From Solobacterium sp. (lineage in GTDB: Bacteria > Bacillota_I > Bacilli_A > Erysipelotrichales > Erysipelotrichaceae), in the NCBI GenBank assembly GCA_017941735.1, contig JAGAVW010000043.1, positions 1 through 64,000 of the forward strand: DNA of 64,000 nt, given 5' to 3'. The stretch's first letter is position 1; every line of letters begins with the position of its first letter. Below are positions 1-8,557 of the stretch, piece after piece. The notes under the pieces were generated by a model. The model saw only the letters and a program-made list of their open reading frames with translations, was not told the origin of the DNA and searched no databases. The translations under genes were made by a program, and so were the position numbers.

Positions 1-92
1 ACGTTAAATTTCTTGCCAATTATAACTTTTCCCCATCCTTCCTCTTTCCATAATCTGTAAATTTCTAATTTGTCTTCATAAGTTAATTTCAT
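1..92 (-). CDS. IS3-family transposase OrfA, N-terminal fragment (runs off window)
   Basis: The start codon is at 92 and the frame stays open to the window edge, giving 31 residues beginning MKLTYEDKLEIYRLWKEEGW. This is the helix-turn-helix start typical of IS3/IS150 OrfA proteins, which bind the element ends. GGAGGGG lies about 8 nt upstream, so the start is well supported. It lies inside the element end described separately. Whether the full gene is intact cannot be judged. Confidence 0.65.
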   Translation of the reverse strand, partial: MKLTYEDKLEIYRLWKEEGWGKVIIGKKFN

Positions 93-139
93 AAGAAAAA
101 CCCCTCCATTAGGTTGTCCTAATTTTGGGGTTCAGTACA
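1..139 (-). mobile_element. IS3-family insertion sequence (IS150-like), one end only
   Basis: Read on the minus strand, the element starts at 139 with TGTACTGAACCCCAAAATT, the TG...ACCCC type terminal repeat usual for IS150-group IS3 elements. An SD-like GGAGGGG and a transposase start at 92 follow. The rest lies beyond the window's left edge. The element abuts the 3' end of pgi, 21 bp from its stop codon. Family assignment rests on the terminus and on the first 31 residues of the transposase. The other end and any target duplication cannot be seen. Confidence 0.7.
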
Positions 140-160
140 TAATTCTAAGAGCTTCGTTTT

Positions 161-1438
161 TTATTCAGGTTTACCAAGAAGCTTGAACATGTTCTTTTTG
201 TATACTTCAACACCTGGTTGATTAAATGGGTTAATCTCTAACAAATAGCATGTCATTGCGGTCGCAATGAAGAACCAATAACAGAGATAGCCAAAGGAGA
301 ATTCTTTCATATCTTCTACATGAATCAAGATATTTGGAACACCCCCTACTTCTTCATGTGCGGCTAGGGTTCCTTCACAAGCCATCTTATTGACCCAATC
401 CAAGTTTTTACCAGCTAAATAATTCATCTTATCTAAGTTTTCTTCATCGCTTGGAATGATGATATCTTCGCTTGGTTTATCCACCGTAAGAATGGTTTCA
501 AAGAGAACCTTTTTCCCTTCTTGGATGAATTGTCCCATACTATGAAGATCAGTTGAGAAATTGACAGATGCAGGTAAGATACCCTTATCTTCTTTTCCTT
601 CGCTTTCTCCCATGAGTTGTTTCCACCACTCTGCTAAAGTGCGCAATTGCATTTCATAGGTCACAAACATTTCTACATCATAGCCTTGGTTTTGAAGAAT
701 TCGACGGGTTACCCCATATTGATAAGCAGGATTCTTTTCTAAATCATCGGTATTTAATTCTTCGGATGCTTGACAATAGCCATCCATGATTTTTTGAATA
801 TCCACACCAGCTAAAGCAAGTGGTAATAAACCAACTGGCGTAATAACCGAATAACGTCCACCAATATCATCGGGAATGACGAAGGTTTCATATCCTTCCG
901 CATCCGCTAATGCCTTAAGGGATCCACGCGCTTTATCGGTCGTAGCTAAGATACGTGCTCTCGCTTCTTCTTTGCCATATTTTTCTTCCATAAATTGCTT
1001 CAAAATACGGAAGGCTAATGCGGTTTCGGTTGTTGTTCCAGATTTTGAGATGACATTTAAGACAACACTCTTATCTTTTACATAATCAAGGACTTGTTTA
1101 AGATACGTACTTGAGAATGTATTTCCAACATAGATGAGTTCGTGTTCGCTTTGTGGGTATAAGCCTTGAATCATTTCTGCAGCGGCACGTGCCCCTAAAT
1201 AAGAGCCCCCAATGCCACACACAAGAATGACTTCTGCCTTCTCTTTTAAGCGTTTCGCAGCTTCTAAAATACGATTAAATTCTTCCTTGTCATAGGTCGT
1301 TGCCCAATCAACCCAGCCAAGATAATCATTCCCGGCACCGGTTTTTTCATGAATCATTTTGTGAATTGCAGATACCTTTTCTTGATAATCCAAAATGTTT
1401 TCTTGTAACTTTCCATGGCTTGAATCAAATTTCATCAT
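161..1438 (-). CDS. pgi: Glucose-6-phosphate isomerase
   Basis: Interconverts glucose-6-phosphate and fructose-6-phosphate in glycolysis, in the cytoplasm. At 425 residues it is close to the short bacterial form. The sugar-phosphate loop NVISKSGTTTETA lies near residue 130. GGRYSVITPVG lies near 190. The catalytic segment GESEGKEDKGILP is followed by the family signature with STDLHSMGQ near 280-305. The start is one of two adjacent ATG codons (1438 or 1435) and overlaps the end of the upstream S1-domain gene by 14 bp, which suggests co-transcription. An IS3-type element ends 21 bp past its stop; the coding region itself looks intact. Confidence 0.95.
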   Translation of the reverse strand: MMKFDSSHGKLQENILDYQEKVSAIHKMIHEKTGAGNDYLGWVDWATTYDKEEFNRILEAAKRLKEKAEVILVCGIGGSYLGARAAAEMIQGLYPQSEHELIYVGNTFSSTYLKQVLDYVKDKSVVLNVISKSGTTTETALAFRILKQFMEEKYGKEEARARILATTDKARGSLKALADAEGYETFVIPDDIGGRYSVITPVGLLPLALAGVDIQKIMDGYCQASEELNTDDLEKNPAYQYGVTRRILQNQGYDVEMFVTYEMQLRTLAEWWKQLMGESEGKEDKGILPASVNFSTDLHSMGQFIQEGKKVLFETILTVDKPSEDIIIPSDEENLDKMNYLAGKNLDWVNKMACEGTLAAHEEVGGVPNILIHVEDMKEFSFGYLCYWFFIATAMTCYLLEINPFNQPGVEVYKKNMFKLLGKPE

Positions 1439-1802
1439 GCTTCATTTCCTCCTCTGCATTTTTTATCCATTGATCCATATGTTCATTTATGGTAGAAAAT
1501 CCTTTCATCATTGGTGGTAAAGTAGCATCACTTAACTCCGTACGCTTACGGAATTGGGCCCGTTTATTCTTCAAAGCTTTTAAAGAAAGACGTGCTTGGT
1601 GCGTCTCTTTATCATAATCAATAATCTTCACTTTAATCGTATCATCTACACGCACATATTTGTGAATATCTTTGATATAACCGTCCGCAATTTCAGAAAT
1701 ATGAATTAATCCACTTGTTTCTTCATCTAAAAAGACAAAGGCCCCATAGGGTTGGATGCCAGTGACTTTTCCTTCTACAATTTCTCCTACTTTGTACTTC
1801 AT
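1425..1802 (-). CDS. S1 RNA-binding domain protein (YugI/CvfD-like)
   Basis: A 125-residue protein. Residues 1-75 form one S1 OB-fold (YKVGEIVEGKVTGIQPYGAF ... GLIHISEI), followed by a basic, hydrophilic tail. Related Firmicute proteins (YugI, general stress protein 13, CvfD) bind RNA or ribosomes. The frame is open further upstream, but the start is placed at 1802 because GGAG lies 5 nt before that ATG and the S1 fold begins there. It overlaps pgi by 14 bp downstream and is divergent from the YuiD-like gene at 1871. The exact RNA target cannot be told from sequence. Confidence 0.85.
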   Translation of the reverse strand: MKYKVGEIVEGKVTGIQPYGAFVFLDEETSGLIHISEIADGYIKDIHKYVRVDDTIKVKIIDYDKETHQARLSLKALKNKRAQFRKRTELSDATLPPMMKGFSTINEHMDQWIKNAEEEMKHDEI

Positions 1803-1870
1803 TTTCTCCGTGTCCAAGTATATCATAGCACCTTTGAGTGTGCTATACTTGTGTGGCGAGGTGAAAGCAA

Positions 1871-2326
1871 ATGTTTCGTACGATGTATCCATTTTGGTCC
1901 GCTATCGTATCTGCATTATTAGCACAAGTATTAAAACCTTTTATATATTATATGTACCATCGGCAATGGCAATGGAAGCTCATGCATGCAAGCGGTGGCT
2001 TCCCAAGCTCCCATAGTGCACTTGTTTCTGCACTTGCCCTGTCGGTTGGCCTACACGAGCAATTTCGTTCCACGATATTTGCGGTAACACTTGCGATGGC
2101 AGTCATTGTCATCTATGATGCAGCGAATGTTCGCTACTATAGCGGTCAAAATATTCGAATTACCAAACAGTTAATTAAAGACTTACAAGATGAATTACCC
2201 ATTGATTTGGATGATCCCATCTATGAAACAAAGATTAAAGATGTATTAGGTCATAAATGGACCGAAGTATTTGGCGGAATTGCCTTAGGATTACTCATCG
2301 CAACCCTATTCCACTTCTGCATGTAA
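1871..2326 (+). CDS. Divergent PAP2 family membrane protein (YuiD-like)
   Basis: A 151-residue polytopic membrane protein of the YuiD/DUF212 group, distantly related to PAP2 phosphatases. It carries the family hallmark GGFPSSHSALVSALALSVG around residues 41-60. A hydrophobic N-terminal helix, a central hydrophobic block and a C-terminal membrane segment (GGIALGLLIATLF) are visible. GAGGTGA lies 7 nt before the ATG, and a TATACT -10 lies at about 1845. The PAP2 active site is only partly kept, as is normal for this subgroup, so phosphatase activity is uncertain. The nfu gene follows after 17 bp, probably on the same transcript. Confidence 0.85.
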   Translation: MFRTMYPFWSAIVSALLAQVLKPFIYYMYHRQWQWKLMHASGGFPSSHSALVSALALSVGLHEQFRSTIFAVTLAMAVIVIYDAANVRYYSGQNIRITKQLIKDLQDELPIDLDDPIYETKIKDVLGHKWTEVFGGIALGLLIATLFHFCM

Positions 2327-2343
2327 GATTTGAGGTGTTTTAA

Positions 2344-2640
2344 ATGAGTGAAACAGATGTATTAGAAAGAATTGAAAAAACCATAAACAAAATTCGTCCC
2401 TATATTCAAGCGGATGGTGGAGATGTCCAATTAGTCGATTTCCATGATGGCATTGTTACGGTACAAATGCTTGGGGCATGTGCTGGCTGTATGGCCATTA
2501 ACACAACCCTTGTGGATGGCATTCAAGCCATCTTGCTGGATGAAGTGCCAGAAGTCAAAGAAGTACGCTTAGATGACTCCTTTGAAATGAATTCGTTTGA
2601 TGCGGGGGATAATAGCCCAAGTGGTTATACCTACTACTAA
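2344..2640 (+). CDS. NifU-like Fe-S scaffold protein (Nfu type)
   Basis: A 98-residue protein with only the C-terminal NifU domain. It has an N-terminal helix, IQADGGDVQLV, and the cluster-binding CAGC pair at Cys46 and Cys49. Proteins of this size carry and deliver [4Fe-4S] clusters to apo-proteins. Fe-S clients in this window include the Rnf subunits. GAGGTG lies upstream and a strong hairpin terminator follows directly after the stop. The last 20 residues are acidic and low-complexity, outside the conserved fold. Confidence 0.9.
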   Translation: MSETDVLERIEKTINKIRPYIQADGGDVQLVDFHDGIVTVQMLGACAGCMAINTTLVDGIQAILLDEVPEVKEVRLDDSFEMNSFDAGDNSPSGYTYY

Positions 2641-2665
2641 ATCATGGCATGCCCATGATTTTTTC
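2640..2665 (+). terminator. Intrinsic terminator after the NifU-like gene
   Basis: Inverted repeat AATCATGG / CCATGATT with a 5-nt loop, followed by a T run. It starts at the stop codon of the NifU-like gene and separates it from the sugar operon that begins at 2692. Confidence 0.85.
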
Positions 2666-2691
2666 ATTTATGCCAATGGTATAATAAATGC

Positions 2692-3258
2692 ATGGCAAAA
2701 GAAATCTTTGCAAATGGTATTCAAATCGTACCCCTATCTTCTTACGTGGATGAACGTGGTACATTTTTAGAAATCTTTAATGAAACCATTCCTTTTCTTG
2801 TCAAACAAGATAATTTAACCTATACCAAAAAGGCAGGTACATTACGTGGACTACACACGCAAATAGGGCCTTACGCCCAAAGTCGTATCGTTTATTGTAT
2901 CAAAGGGGCATTCTATAGCCTTTCGGTGGATTTACGGAAAGGAAGCCCCTATTACGGCAAGAGTCATATCCTTTTAATGGAAGAAGAAAAACCAGCCTTA
3001 CAATATATCCCTAAAGGCTTTGCGCATGGGATCTTAAGTCTAAAAGACGATACCATCTATACGATTAAAGTCGATGAAAGTTATAATAGAGATAGAACCA
3101 ATCATATTACTTTAAGTGCATTTTATGATGCAAATGAGTTGGATTTTGATAAACTAGTACCTGGGTTACCTCTGATTCAATCACAGCGTGACCAAAAGGA
3201 GGCTTATCAGAATCCACAAGAGATTGATTCTGGAGTCATTTATACTGAGGAAAACTAA
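2692..3258 (+). CDS. dTDP-4-dehydrorhamnose 3,5-epimerase family protein (RmlC-like)
   Basis: A 188-residue cupin of the RmlC/RfbC family, which epimerises dTDP-4-keto-6-deoxyhexoses. The catalytic His lies in LRGLHTQ (His55), the Lys in CIKGAFYS (Lys71), and the probable acid Tyr at residue 131. GFAHGI at 109-114 is the family signature. It opens an operon with a GT2 enzyme, a polytopic membrane protein, an NDP-hexose 2,3-dehydratase and an aldo/keto reductase, so it may act on a 2,6-dideoxy intermediate rather than in rhamnose synthesis; no rmlA, B or D is seen here. An extended -10 TGGTATAAT ends at 2685, only 6 nt before the ATG, with no SD site, so the mRNA is probably leaderless. Confidence 0.85.
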   Translation: MAKEIFANGIQIVPLSSYVDERGTFLEIFNETIPFLVKQDNLTYTKKAGTLRGLHTQIGPYAQSRIVYCIKGAFYSLSVDLRKGSPYYGKSHILLMEEEKPALQYIPKGFAHGILSLKDDTIYTIKVDESYNRDRTNHITLSAFYDANELDFDKLVPGLPLIQSQRDQKEAYQNPQEIDSGVIYTEEN

Positions 3259-4080
3259 ATGGAAGAACCAATTATTCACACATTTGTTGTTTTGGCTTAT
3301 AAAGAATCTCCTTACCTAGAGAATGCGATTCAATCCGTATTGAATCAAGATTATCCAAGTAAGGTAATTATTGGTACCTCAACCGATAATGAATATATTC
3401 GCTCTTATGCCAAAAAATATAACTTAGATGTTGTGGTCAATCCGATTAAAAACGGAAACAACATCGGGGATTTTGATTTTGCCTGGAGTCATGGCGATAA
3501 CACGATTGTCACCATTGCCCACCAAGATGACCAATATGACCACGATTATTCTAAGAAAATTGTTGAAGCCTATCATAAACATCCAGAATCGATTATTCTT
3601 TTTACCGATTATTATGAAGTACGCAATGGCGAGCGTGTTTATACCAATACCCTTTTGAAAATTAAGCGGGTGTTACTATTCCCAATGAAACTGCTCAAAT
3701 CAACCAAATCAAAGTTCTGGAAACAATCCGCACTCAGATGGGGGAATGCGATTTGTTGTCCAAGTGTTGCCTTTGTGCCTCACAATATCCCTTTTGAAAA
3801 AGTCTTTCGACAAGATGAGTTCATTGGGGTTGGAGATTGGTATGGATGGTACAACTTATCGAACGTCGATCAAAAGGCATTCACCTTTATTCCAGAGCCA
3901 CTTATGGGACATCGCATTGATGAAGAAACCCATACATCTAGAGAAATTAGAGATGGTAGTCGTACACGCCAAGAGTTGGAGATGTATAAAAAGTTCTGGC
4001 CGGTATGGTTTGCGAAGTTACTAAACCATTTCTATCGCAAAGCCCAAGACAGCAACAAACTAGACAATTTAACGCAATAG
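3259..4080 (+). CDS. Glycosyltransferase family 2
   Basis: A 273-residue GT-A fold enzyme. The N-terminal strand THTFVVLAYKESPYLENAI is followed by the metal-binding acidic motif AHQDDQYD near residues 88-95. A conserved acceptor region (GVGDWYGWYNLS) lies near 195. There is no membrane helix, so it acts in the cytoplasm on nucleotide-sugar donors. It starts directly after the stop of the RmlC-like gene, with GAGGAAA upstream, and should be translated from the same mRNA. Donor and acceptor are not readable from sequence; the neighbours suggest a deoxysugar used for an envelope glycan. Confidence 0.85.
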   Translation: MEEPIIHTFVVLAYKESPYLENAIQSVLNQDYPSKVIIGTSTDNEYIRSYAKKYNLDVVVNPIKNGNNIGDFDFAWSHGDNTIVTIAHQDDQYDHDYSKKIVEAYHKHPESIILFTDYYEVRNGERVYTNTLLKIKRVLLFPMKLLKSTKSKFWKQSALRWGNAICCPSVAFVPHNIPFEKVFRQDEFIGVGDWYGWYNLSNVDQKAFTFIPEPLMGHRIDEETHTSREIRDGSRTRQELEMYKKFWPVWFAKLLNHFYRKAQDSNKLDNLTQ

Positions 4081-4162
4081 TCCCTGTCTAATCAAAATAA
4101 ACGTAAAAGAATCTATGCTATACTTGTATCGATTCTTTTATTTTGAATTGAAAGGAAAAAGA

Positions 4163-6220
4163 ATGAAACGCATTATTCTAGTAGTCGCAATTTTATTCCT
4201 CTTATTTGAAGGAGTGGGAAGCTGGATTGCGAAGAAAATAAAATATGACGGTTTAAAACTCAATGCCCCTATTGGCTTTGCGTGTATATTAGGACTTTTA
4301 CAAGTCTTATACTACCCTATCCTCTTTTTTAATCTTTCTTTTACTTGGATTGTGGTTGTGACAAGTATTGTATTGGGTTTAGCTCTTATCTTAACCCTTC
4401 TCTCCTTAAAAGATGTATTCAAACATCTAACTTCCAAAACGATGTTATTCGTATTCTTGAGCACATGTTTTTTTGCGTTTATCTTATCCAAATGCTATGT
4501 CGATTTAGATTATTCCGATAGTTCTACCTATCTAAACTATATTGCCTTAAATATTAATGCCCCTCAATTAAACCTCTATAGCTTATCGAATGGGTTACGT
4601 GGAGAAGAATGGAATATCTATTACCAATACCAAGGTTATTATCATTTCTGTAGCTATCTTTGTTGGCTCATTAATATTCCTTATTATTTACTTGGATCTA
4701 ATACGGAAGTGCCAAATCTAGTCATTACTGTATGGGGAATGGGCCTTCTTTATCACTTATTAACAAGCGCCTTAATTGTGAATCTAGTGTTATCTTTCAA
4801 AGACTGCAAAGCTTTCTTCCGTTATAGTCTGCTTGTCTTTTTATTACTCTATTCCAATTTCTTCTATTGGAATATTCCGCTTGCCTTCTATGGCAATACG
4901 ATGCGGGCACTCTTTATCATGTTAGCGATATATCTAATCTATTCTTATGACAAAGAGGCAAATGATAAGATTCTCTATCTTTTAATTCCTACCATTTCTT
5001 CGGGTTTAGCTTGCTCATCAACCTTCTTATTTATGGGCTTTGCAATTATCTATGCTTTAGCTGTTTATCTCTTTCATCAAAACATATCACATTCTTTCCA
5101 TAAACTTTATGCCATCATTCTTCCTTTTGTGCTTTATGTCGTGATGTTTTTATCAAGAAGTCATCTCGCGCTTGGCTTAGCGCTTGGCCTTATTTATCTT
5201 GTCATTCTTTTCTTACAAAATAGAAAACCAATGGATGCTCTCTTTTCTTGGTTTGATGCATTCTTATTAAAATATGGTGAAAAGATCTTCCTAATTGTTG
5301 TGCCCGTTCTTTTTGCGATTGGTTCCTTTATCATTCATTTAACGGTGAAAAACGATTTTACATCCTATGGTTATTATTTTAAAGATTTTAGCCATTCCGA
5401 TATGATGAGTAATTATCTTTTGATTCCAGATAAGTGGCTCGAATTATTCTTAAATGTCTTTAGGTGGGCAAGCGTTATCGTTGTGCTTTTCTTTATCAAG
5501 AAAGAAGAAGTGCGTTGGTTAAGGATGTTATTGATTACGATGCTTGTTTTCTTCTTGAATCCACTTTGTACGATTTTATTGATGCAGACGATTACGGGTC
5601 TAGTCTTTTATCGTAATTTTATGGTTGTGTTTAATCCAATTACCGAAGGTTTTCTTTTCTATTACTTATATCAAAAACTAAAACAACAACCTTTCCAAAT
5701 TGGCTTTGCGTGTATCTTAGCTTGTGCAACCATCCTAGGTAATGTGGGTTCCTTTATGGAAGATGAACAAACTGGTATCTATTGGGTTTATTACAAAGGT
5801 GGAAAAAATGTGGATCCAATCTACAAACTCGATCCAGATGAATACCAAGCAACCCTCTTCTTAAAAGATGAAATTAGGAATGCTTCTATAGACCATCAAC
5901 CAGTTTTAATTACCCAAAGTGGTGGTACCCTTACTTTTATTCCAGAAGCTTATCAAGTCTTTGGGCCTTGGCAATATTATTATGAATTAGACCGTGTCGA
6001 TGAAGATTTCTATCAAGTGGCACGTAAGCCAGAAGATTGGCTCGATAAAACAAATCCGAAGTATGAAAATACCTGTTTATATCTCCATGGTTACCAAGTA
6101 GATTATGTCTTATTACAATATTGGGCAAGTGATGAATTTGATAAGTATTCGGATGGATGTACGGTTACCCTTTATGAAGGGAGTAAATATAAAGTGAAAA
6201 AAGTTGTACCACAACAATAA
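4163..6220 (+). CDS. Large polytopic membrane protein, GT-C/DUF6077-like
   Basis: A 685-residue protein with about a dozen hydrophobic helices over residues 1-530 and a soluble C-terminal part (540-685) with Tyr-rich, sugar-binding-like character. The layout and the motif near LDYSDSSTYLNYIALN resemble DUF6077-type and other GT-C-like proteins that use lipid-linked sugars outside the membrane. This start is preferred over one 48 nt upstream, because that ATG lies inside the -10 element (TATACT at 4124-4129) and AAAGGA lies just before 4163. It sits between a GT2 gene and a 2,3-dehydratase gene, so a role in envelope glycosylation is inferred. Confidence 0.6.
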   Translation: MKRIILVVAILFLLFEGVGSWIAKKIKYDGLKLNAPIGFACILGLLQVLYYPILFFNLSFTWIVVVTSIVLGLALILTLLSLKDVFKHLTSKTMLFVFLSTCFFAFILSKCYVDLDYSDSSTYLNYIALNINAPQLNLYSLSNGLRGEEWNIYYQYQGYYHFCSYLCWLINIPYYLLGSNTEVPNLVITVWGMGLLYHLLTSALIVNLVLSFKDCKAFFRYSLLVFLLLYSNFFYWNIPLAFYGNTMRALFIMLAIYLIYSYDKEANDKILYLLIPTISSGLACSSTFLFMGFAIIYALAVYLFHQNISHSFHKLYAIILPFVLYVVMFLSRSHLALGLALGLIYLVILFLQNRKPMDALFSWFDAFLLKYGEKIFLIVVPVLFAIGSFIIHLTVKNDFTSYGYYFKDFSHSDMMSNYLLIPDKWLELFLNVFRWASVIVVLFFIKKEEVRWLRMLLITMLVFFLNPLCTILLMQTITGLVFYRNFMVVFNPITEGFLFYYLYQKLKQQPFQIGFACILACATILGNVGSFMEDEQTGIYWVYYKGGKNVDPIYKLDPDEYQATLFLKDEIRNASIDHQPVLITQSGGTLTFIPEAYQVFGPWQYYYELDRVDEDFYQVARKPEDWLDKTNPKYENTCLYLHGYQVDYVLLQYWASDEFDKYSDGCTVTLYEGSKYKVKKVVPQQ

Positions 6221-6230
6221 ACTACATAAT

Positions 6231-6261
6231 CGTCTTAATTCATGAGATAATAAGTAAGACG
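6231..6261. promoter_or_regulatory. Inverted repeat around the -10 of the 2,3-dehydratase gene
   Basis: CGTCTTA at 6231-6237 and TAAGACG at 6255-6261 flank an extended -10 (TGAGATAAT, hexamer 6246-6251) that lies 13-16 nt before the start of the dehydratase gene. It could be an operator, or a weak hairpin after the preceding gene. The sequence alone does not separate these. Confidence 0.35.
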
Positions 6262-6264
6262 GTT

Positions 6265-7665
6265 ATGATGATAGATAACAAAGAAAAACTATTCGTTTAT
6301 ATATTAGAATCATGGGCAACAACCAAGAATCCTTTTAACTCCACAAAGGACCTTTTAGCGTGGCTTGAAGAAATGAATACCCATGCGAAGGTGAATATTC
6401 AAAAGTTGCCTTACCAATACGATGGCTTTTGGCACTATGACAAAGAAGCTCTTGGCATCGTCAATGATCAAAATTCCTATTTCCAAATTAAAGGCATTCG
6501 CCTAAAACACGAGGAAGGCATCCTTGAACAACCTATCATCGTACAAGATGGGATTGGTTATTTAGGTATTATCACAAAGGTCATTGATGGCGTGCTTTAT
6601 TTCCTCATGCAGGCGAAATTAGAACCAGGCAATATCAATGGCTACCAAATCTCCCCTACCATTCAAGCAACAAAGAGTAACTTTACCCGTGTACATGGTG
6701 GGAAAGAACCTGCCTTCTATCGCTATTTCGCAAATAAAGAAAACTATATGATTATTGCGGATCAAATCCAATCCGAACAAAGTTCGCGCTTCTTAGGCAA
6801 ACGCAATCGCAATATCATTCTTTGTGTCGAAGAAGAGATGGAGATTCCACCCACCCATAAATGGATGACTCTTGGCCAAATCAAAGAGCTCATGCATCAT
6901 GATAACCTCATCAATATGGATGCGAGGTCGGTGATTTCTTGTATTCCTTTTGCGATGCGTAATTTATCAAATGAATTATTAGAACGTGTGCGTCCTTTAT
7001 TTAAAGAACCTTCGTTCTTTCAATCCATGTTTTATGGGGATTCGGCACAATCTTTAATTGATATTTACCAATATATGAATGATTTTAAGATGTTAAAAAC
7101 CTATGAAAAAGAACTCATTGATTTGAATTCGGTTAAGGGTTGGAAATTTGAAAATGGCGAATATATTTCTGATCATAGTAGTTTTAAAATCATTTATTGT
7201 GATATTGAAATTGAAGGAAGAGAAGTCCAACACTGGCAACAACCACTTCTTGAAGCAATTGGCATGTCTGAATTTGGGCTCATCTATCGCAAACACAGTG
7301 ATGGTGTCATGCAGTTTTTAGTCCAGGCGAAATCCGAAGTTGGTTGTTTTGATAAGATTGAAATTGCCCCTTCCATTCAAAAAGAACCAATTGATCAAAG
7401 AATTGAAAATGAAGTGGATCAAATCTTCTTTGACCAATTAGAAAAACAAAAAGGCATTGCCTTACGCACGGTATTATCGGAAGAAGGTGGTCGCTTCTAT
7501 CATGAAGAAAACTACAATACCATCATGGAAATTGAAGATGATGCCTTAACCAGTTTACCTTCGGGTTATTTCTGGGTGGATTTTCAAACCTTAAATACCC
7601 TCATTCAATTTAATAACTGCTTAAATATTCAATTACGAAATCTGATTTCGCTTTTAAATTTATAG
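6265..7665 (+). CDS. NDP-hexose 2,3-dehydratase family protein
   Basis: A 466-residue protein made of two homologous halves (about 70-230 and 280-460). Each half has the pattern ...LYFLMQAKLEPG... / ...MQFLVQAKSEVG... followed by an APS/SPTIQ segment. This tandem layout is that of EvaA/TylX3 enzymes, which remove the C-2 hydroxyl of dTDP-4-keto-6-deoxyglucose in 2,6-dideoxyhexose synthesis. The product needs a 3-ketoreductase, and the next gene is an aldo/keto reductase. ATG codons at 6265 and 6268 are equally possible; neither has an SD site. Such enzymes are best known from antibiotic producers, which makes the setting notable. Confidence 0.8.
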   Translation: MMIDNKEKLFVYILESWATTKNPFNSTKDLLAWLEEMNTHAKVNIQKLPYQYDGFWHYDKEALGIVNDQNSYFQIKGIRLKHEEGILEQPIIVQDGIGYLGIITKVIDGVLYFLMQAKLEPGNINGYQISPTIQATKSNFTRVHGGKEPAFYRYFANKENYMIIADQIQSEQSSRFLGKRNRNIILCVEEEMEIPPTHKWMTLGQIKELMHHDNLINMDARSVISCIPFAMRNLSNELLERVRPLFKEPSFFQSMFYGDSAQSLIDIYQYMNDFKMLKTYEKELIDLNSVKGWKFENGEYISDHSSFKIIYCDIEIEGREVQHWQQPLLEAIGMSEFGLIYRKHSDGVMQFLVQAKSEVGCFDKIEIAPSIQKEPIDQRIENEVDQIFFDQLEKQKGIALRTVLSEEGGRFYHEENYNTIMEIEDDALTSLPSGYFWVDFQTLNTLIQFNNCLNIQLRNLISLLNL

Positions 7666-7675
7666 AGAAAAACTT

Positions 7676-8524
7676 ATGAACTATTTTACACTTAATAACG
7701 GAATCACGATGCCTGCTTTAGGTCTAGGCACATCGAATTTAAAAGGCATCGATTGCGAAGATGCGGTGGCTTTTGCCTTGCAGAATGGATATGAACATAT
7801 CGATACCGCAAGTTCTTATTACAATGAAAAAGCAGTAGGTCGTGGTATTGCGAAAAGTCGCGTGGCACGCGAAAAGATGTTTATTACCGTTAAGGTATGG
7901 CCTTCCGATTATGAGCACGCAAAAGAAGCGGTACAAGGCTCTTTTGCACGCTTAGGGATTGATTATGCGGATATGTTAATTGTGCATCATCCTACGGGAG
8001 ATTATGATGCTTGCTACAAAGCGTTTGAAGAGCTTTATCAAGAAGGAAAAACGCGTAGTATTGGTTTATCCAACTTCTCAAAAACCCAAATCTTACATTT
8101 CTTAAATGATTTCACGATTGCTCCTTCCTTAGTGACCGTTGAAGCGCATCCCTATTTCCCACAAGAGGAATTACATGAATTCTTAAATGCGCATCAACTT
8201 GTCTTAGAAGCTTGGTATCCATTAGGACATGGCGATGAAAATCTCACGAAAGAGCCAATTTTATTAGAACTAGCAGAAAAGTATCAAAAGAGTGTTGTCC
8301 AAATTCTCTTACGTTGGCATATTCAAATGGGGAATTCCGTCTTACCTGGCTCTAAAACCCCAAGTCATATCGCGGATAACATCAACATCTTTGACTTTGC
8401 CTTAACAAAGGAAGATATGGAGAAAATAGCAAGCTTAAATAAGCACCAACCATACAAAGAATTTAATGATGAAATGTATACACGTTTCCTAAACTGGAAA
8501 CCAGATTGGAACGATCAAGAATAA
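7676..8524 (+). CDS. Aldo/keto reductase
   Basis: A 282-residue NADPH-dependent AKR with an intact tetrad: Asp43, Tyr48 (HIDTASSYY), Lys73 (ITVKVWP) and His104 (LIVHHPTGD). The C-terminal cofactor signature is LPGSKTPSHIADNINIFDF. By sequence it looks like a general AKR (YvgN/Dkg type). By position, 10 bp after the 2,3-dehydratase, it could reduce the unstable 3-keto intermediate in a dideoxysugar route, a step done by AKR12 enzymes elsewhere. That assignment is inference. It is the last gene of the operon; a perfect hairpin terminator follows 2 bp after the stop. Confidence 0.88.
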   Translation: MNYFTLNNGITMPALGLGTSNLKGIDCEDAVAFALQNGYEHIDTASSYYNEKAVGRGIAKSRVAREKMFITVKVWPSDYEHAKEAVQGSFARLGIDYADMLIVHHPTGDYDACYKAFEELYQEGKTRSIGLSNFSKTQILHFLNDFTIAPSLVTVEAHPYFPQEELHEFLNAHQLVLEAWYPLGHGDENLTKEPILLELAEKYQKSVVQILLRWHIQMGNSVLPGSKTPSHIADNINIFDFALTKEDMEKIASLNKHQPYKEFNDEMYTRFLNWKPDWNDQE

Positions 8525-8526
8525 GA

Positions 8527-8553
8527 AAACCGCATAGCTATGCGGTTTCTTTT
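8527..8553 (+). terminator. Bidirectional intrinsic terminator
   Basis: Perfect palindrome AAACCGCATAGCTATGCGGTTT at 8527-8548, with a T-rich tract on the plus side and AAAA (T on the minus transcript) on the other. It can end both the sugar operon and the minus-strand tRNA-Leu transcript. Confidence 0.85.
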
Positions 8554-8557
8554 TATA

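Noticed and set aside
4115-4162. Earlier start for the polytopic protein
   Set aside because: The ATG at 4115 precedes and overlaps the -10 element (TATACT, 4124-4129), so it would not be transcribed from that promoter; the SD and first helix belong to 4163.
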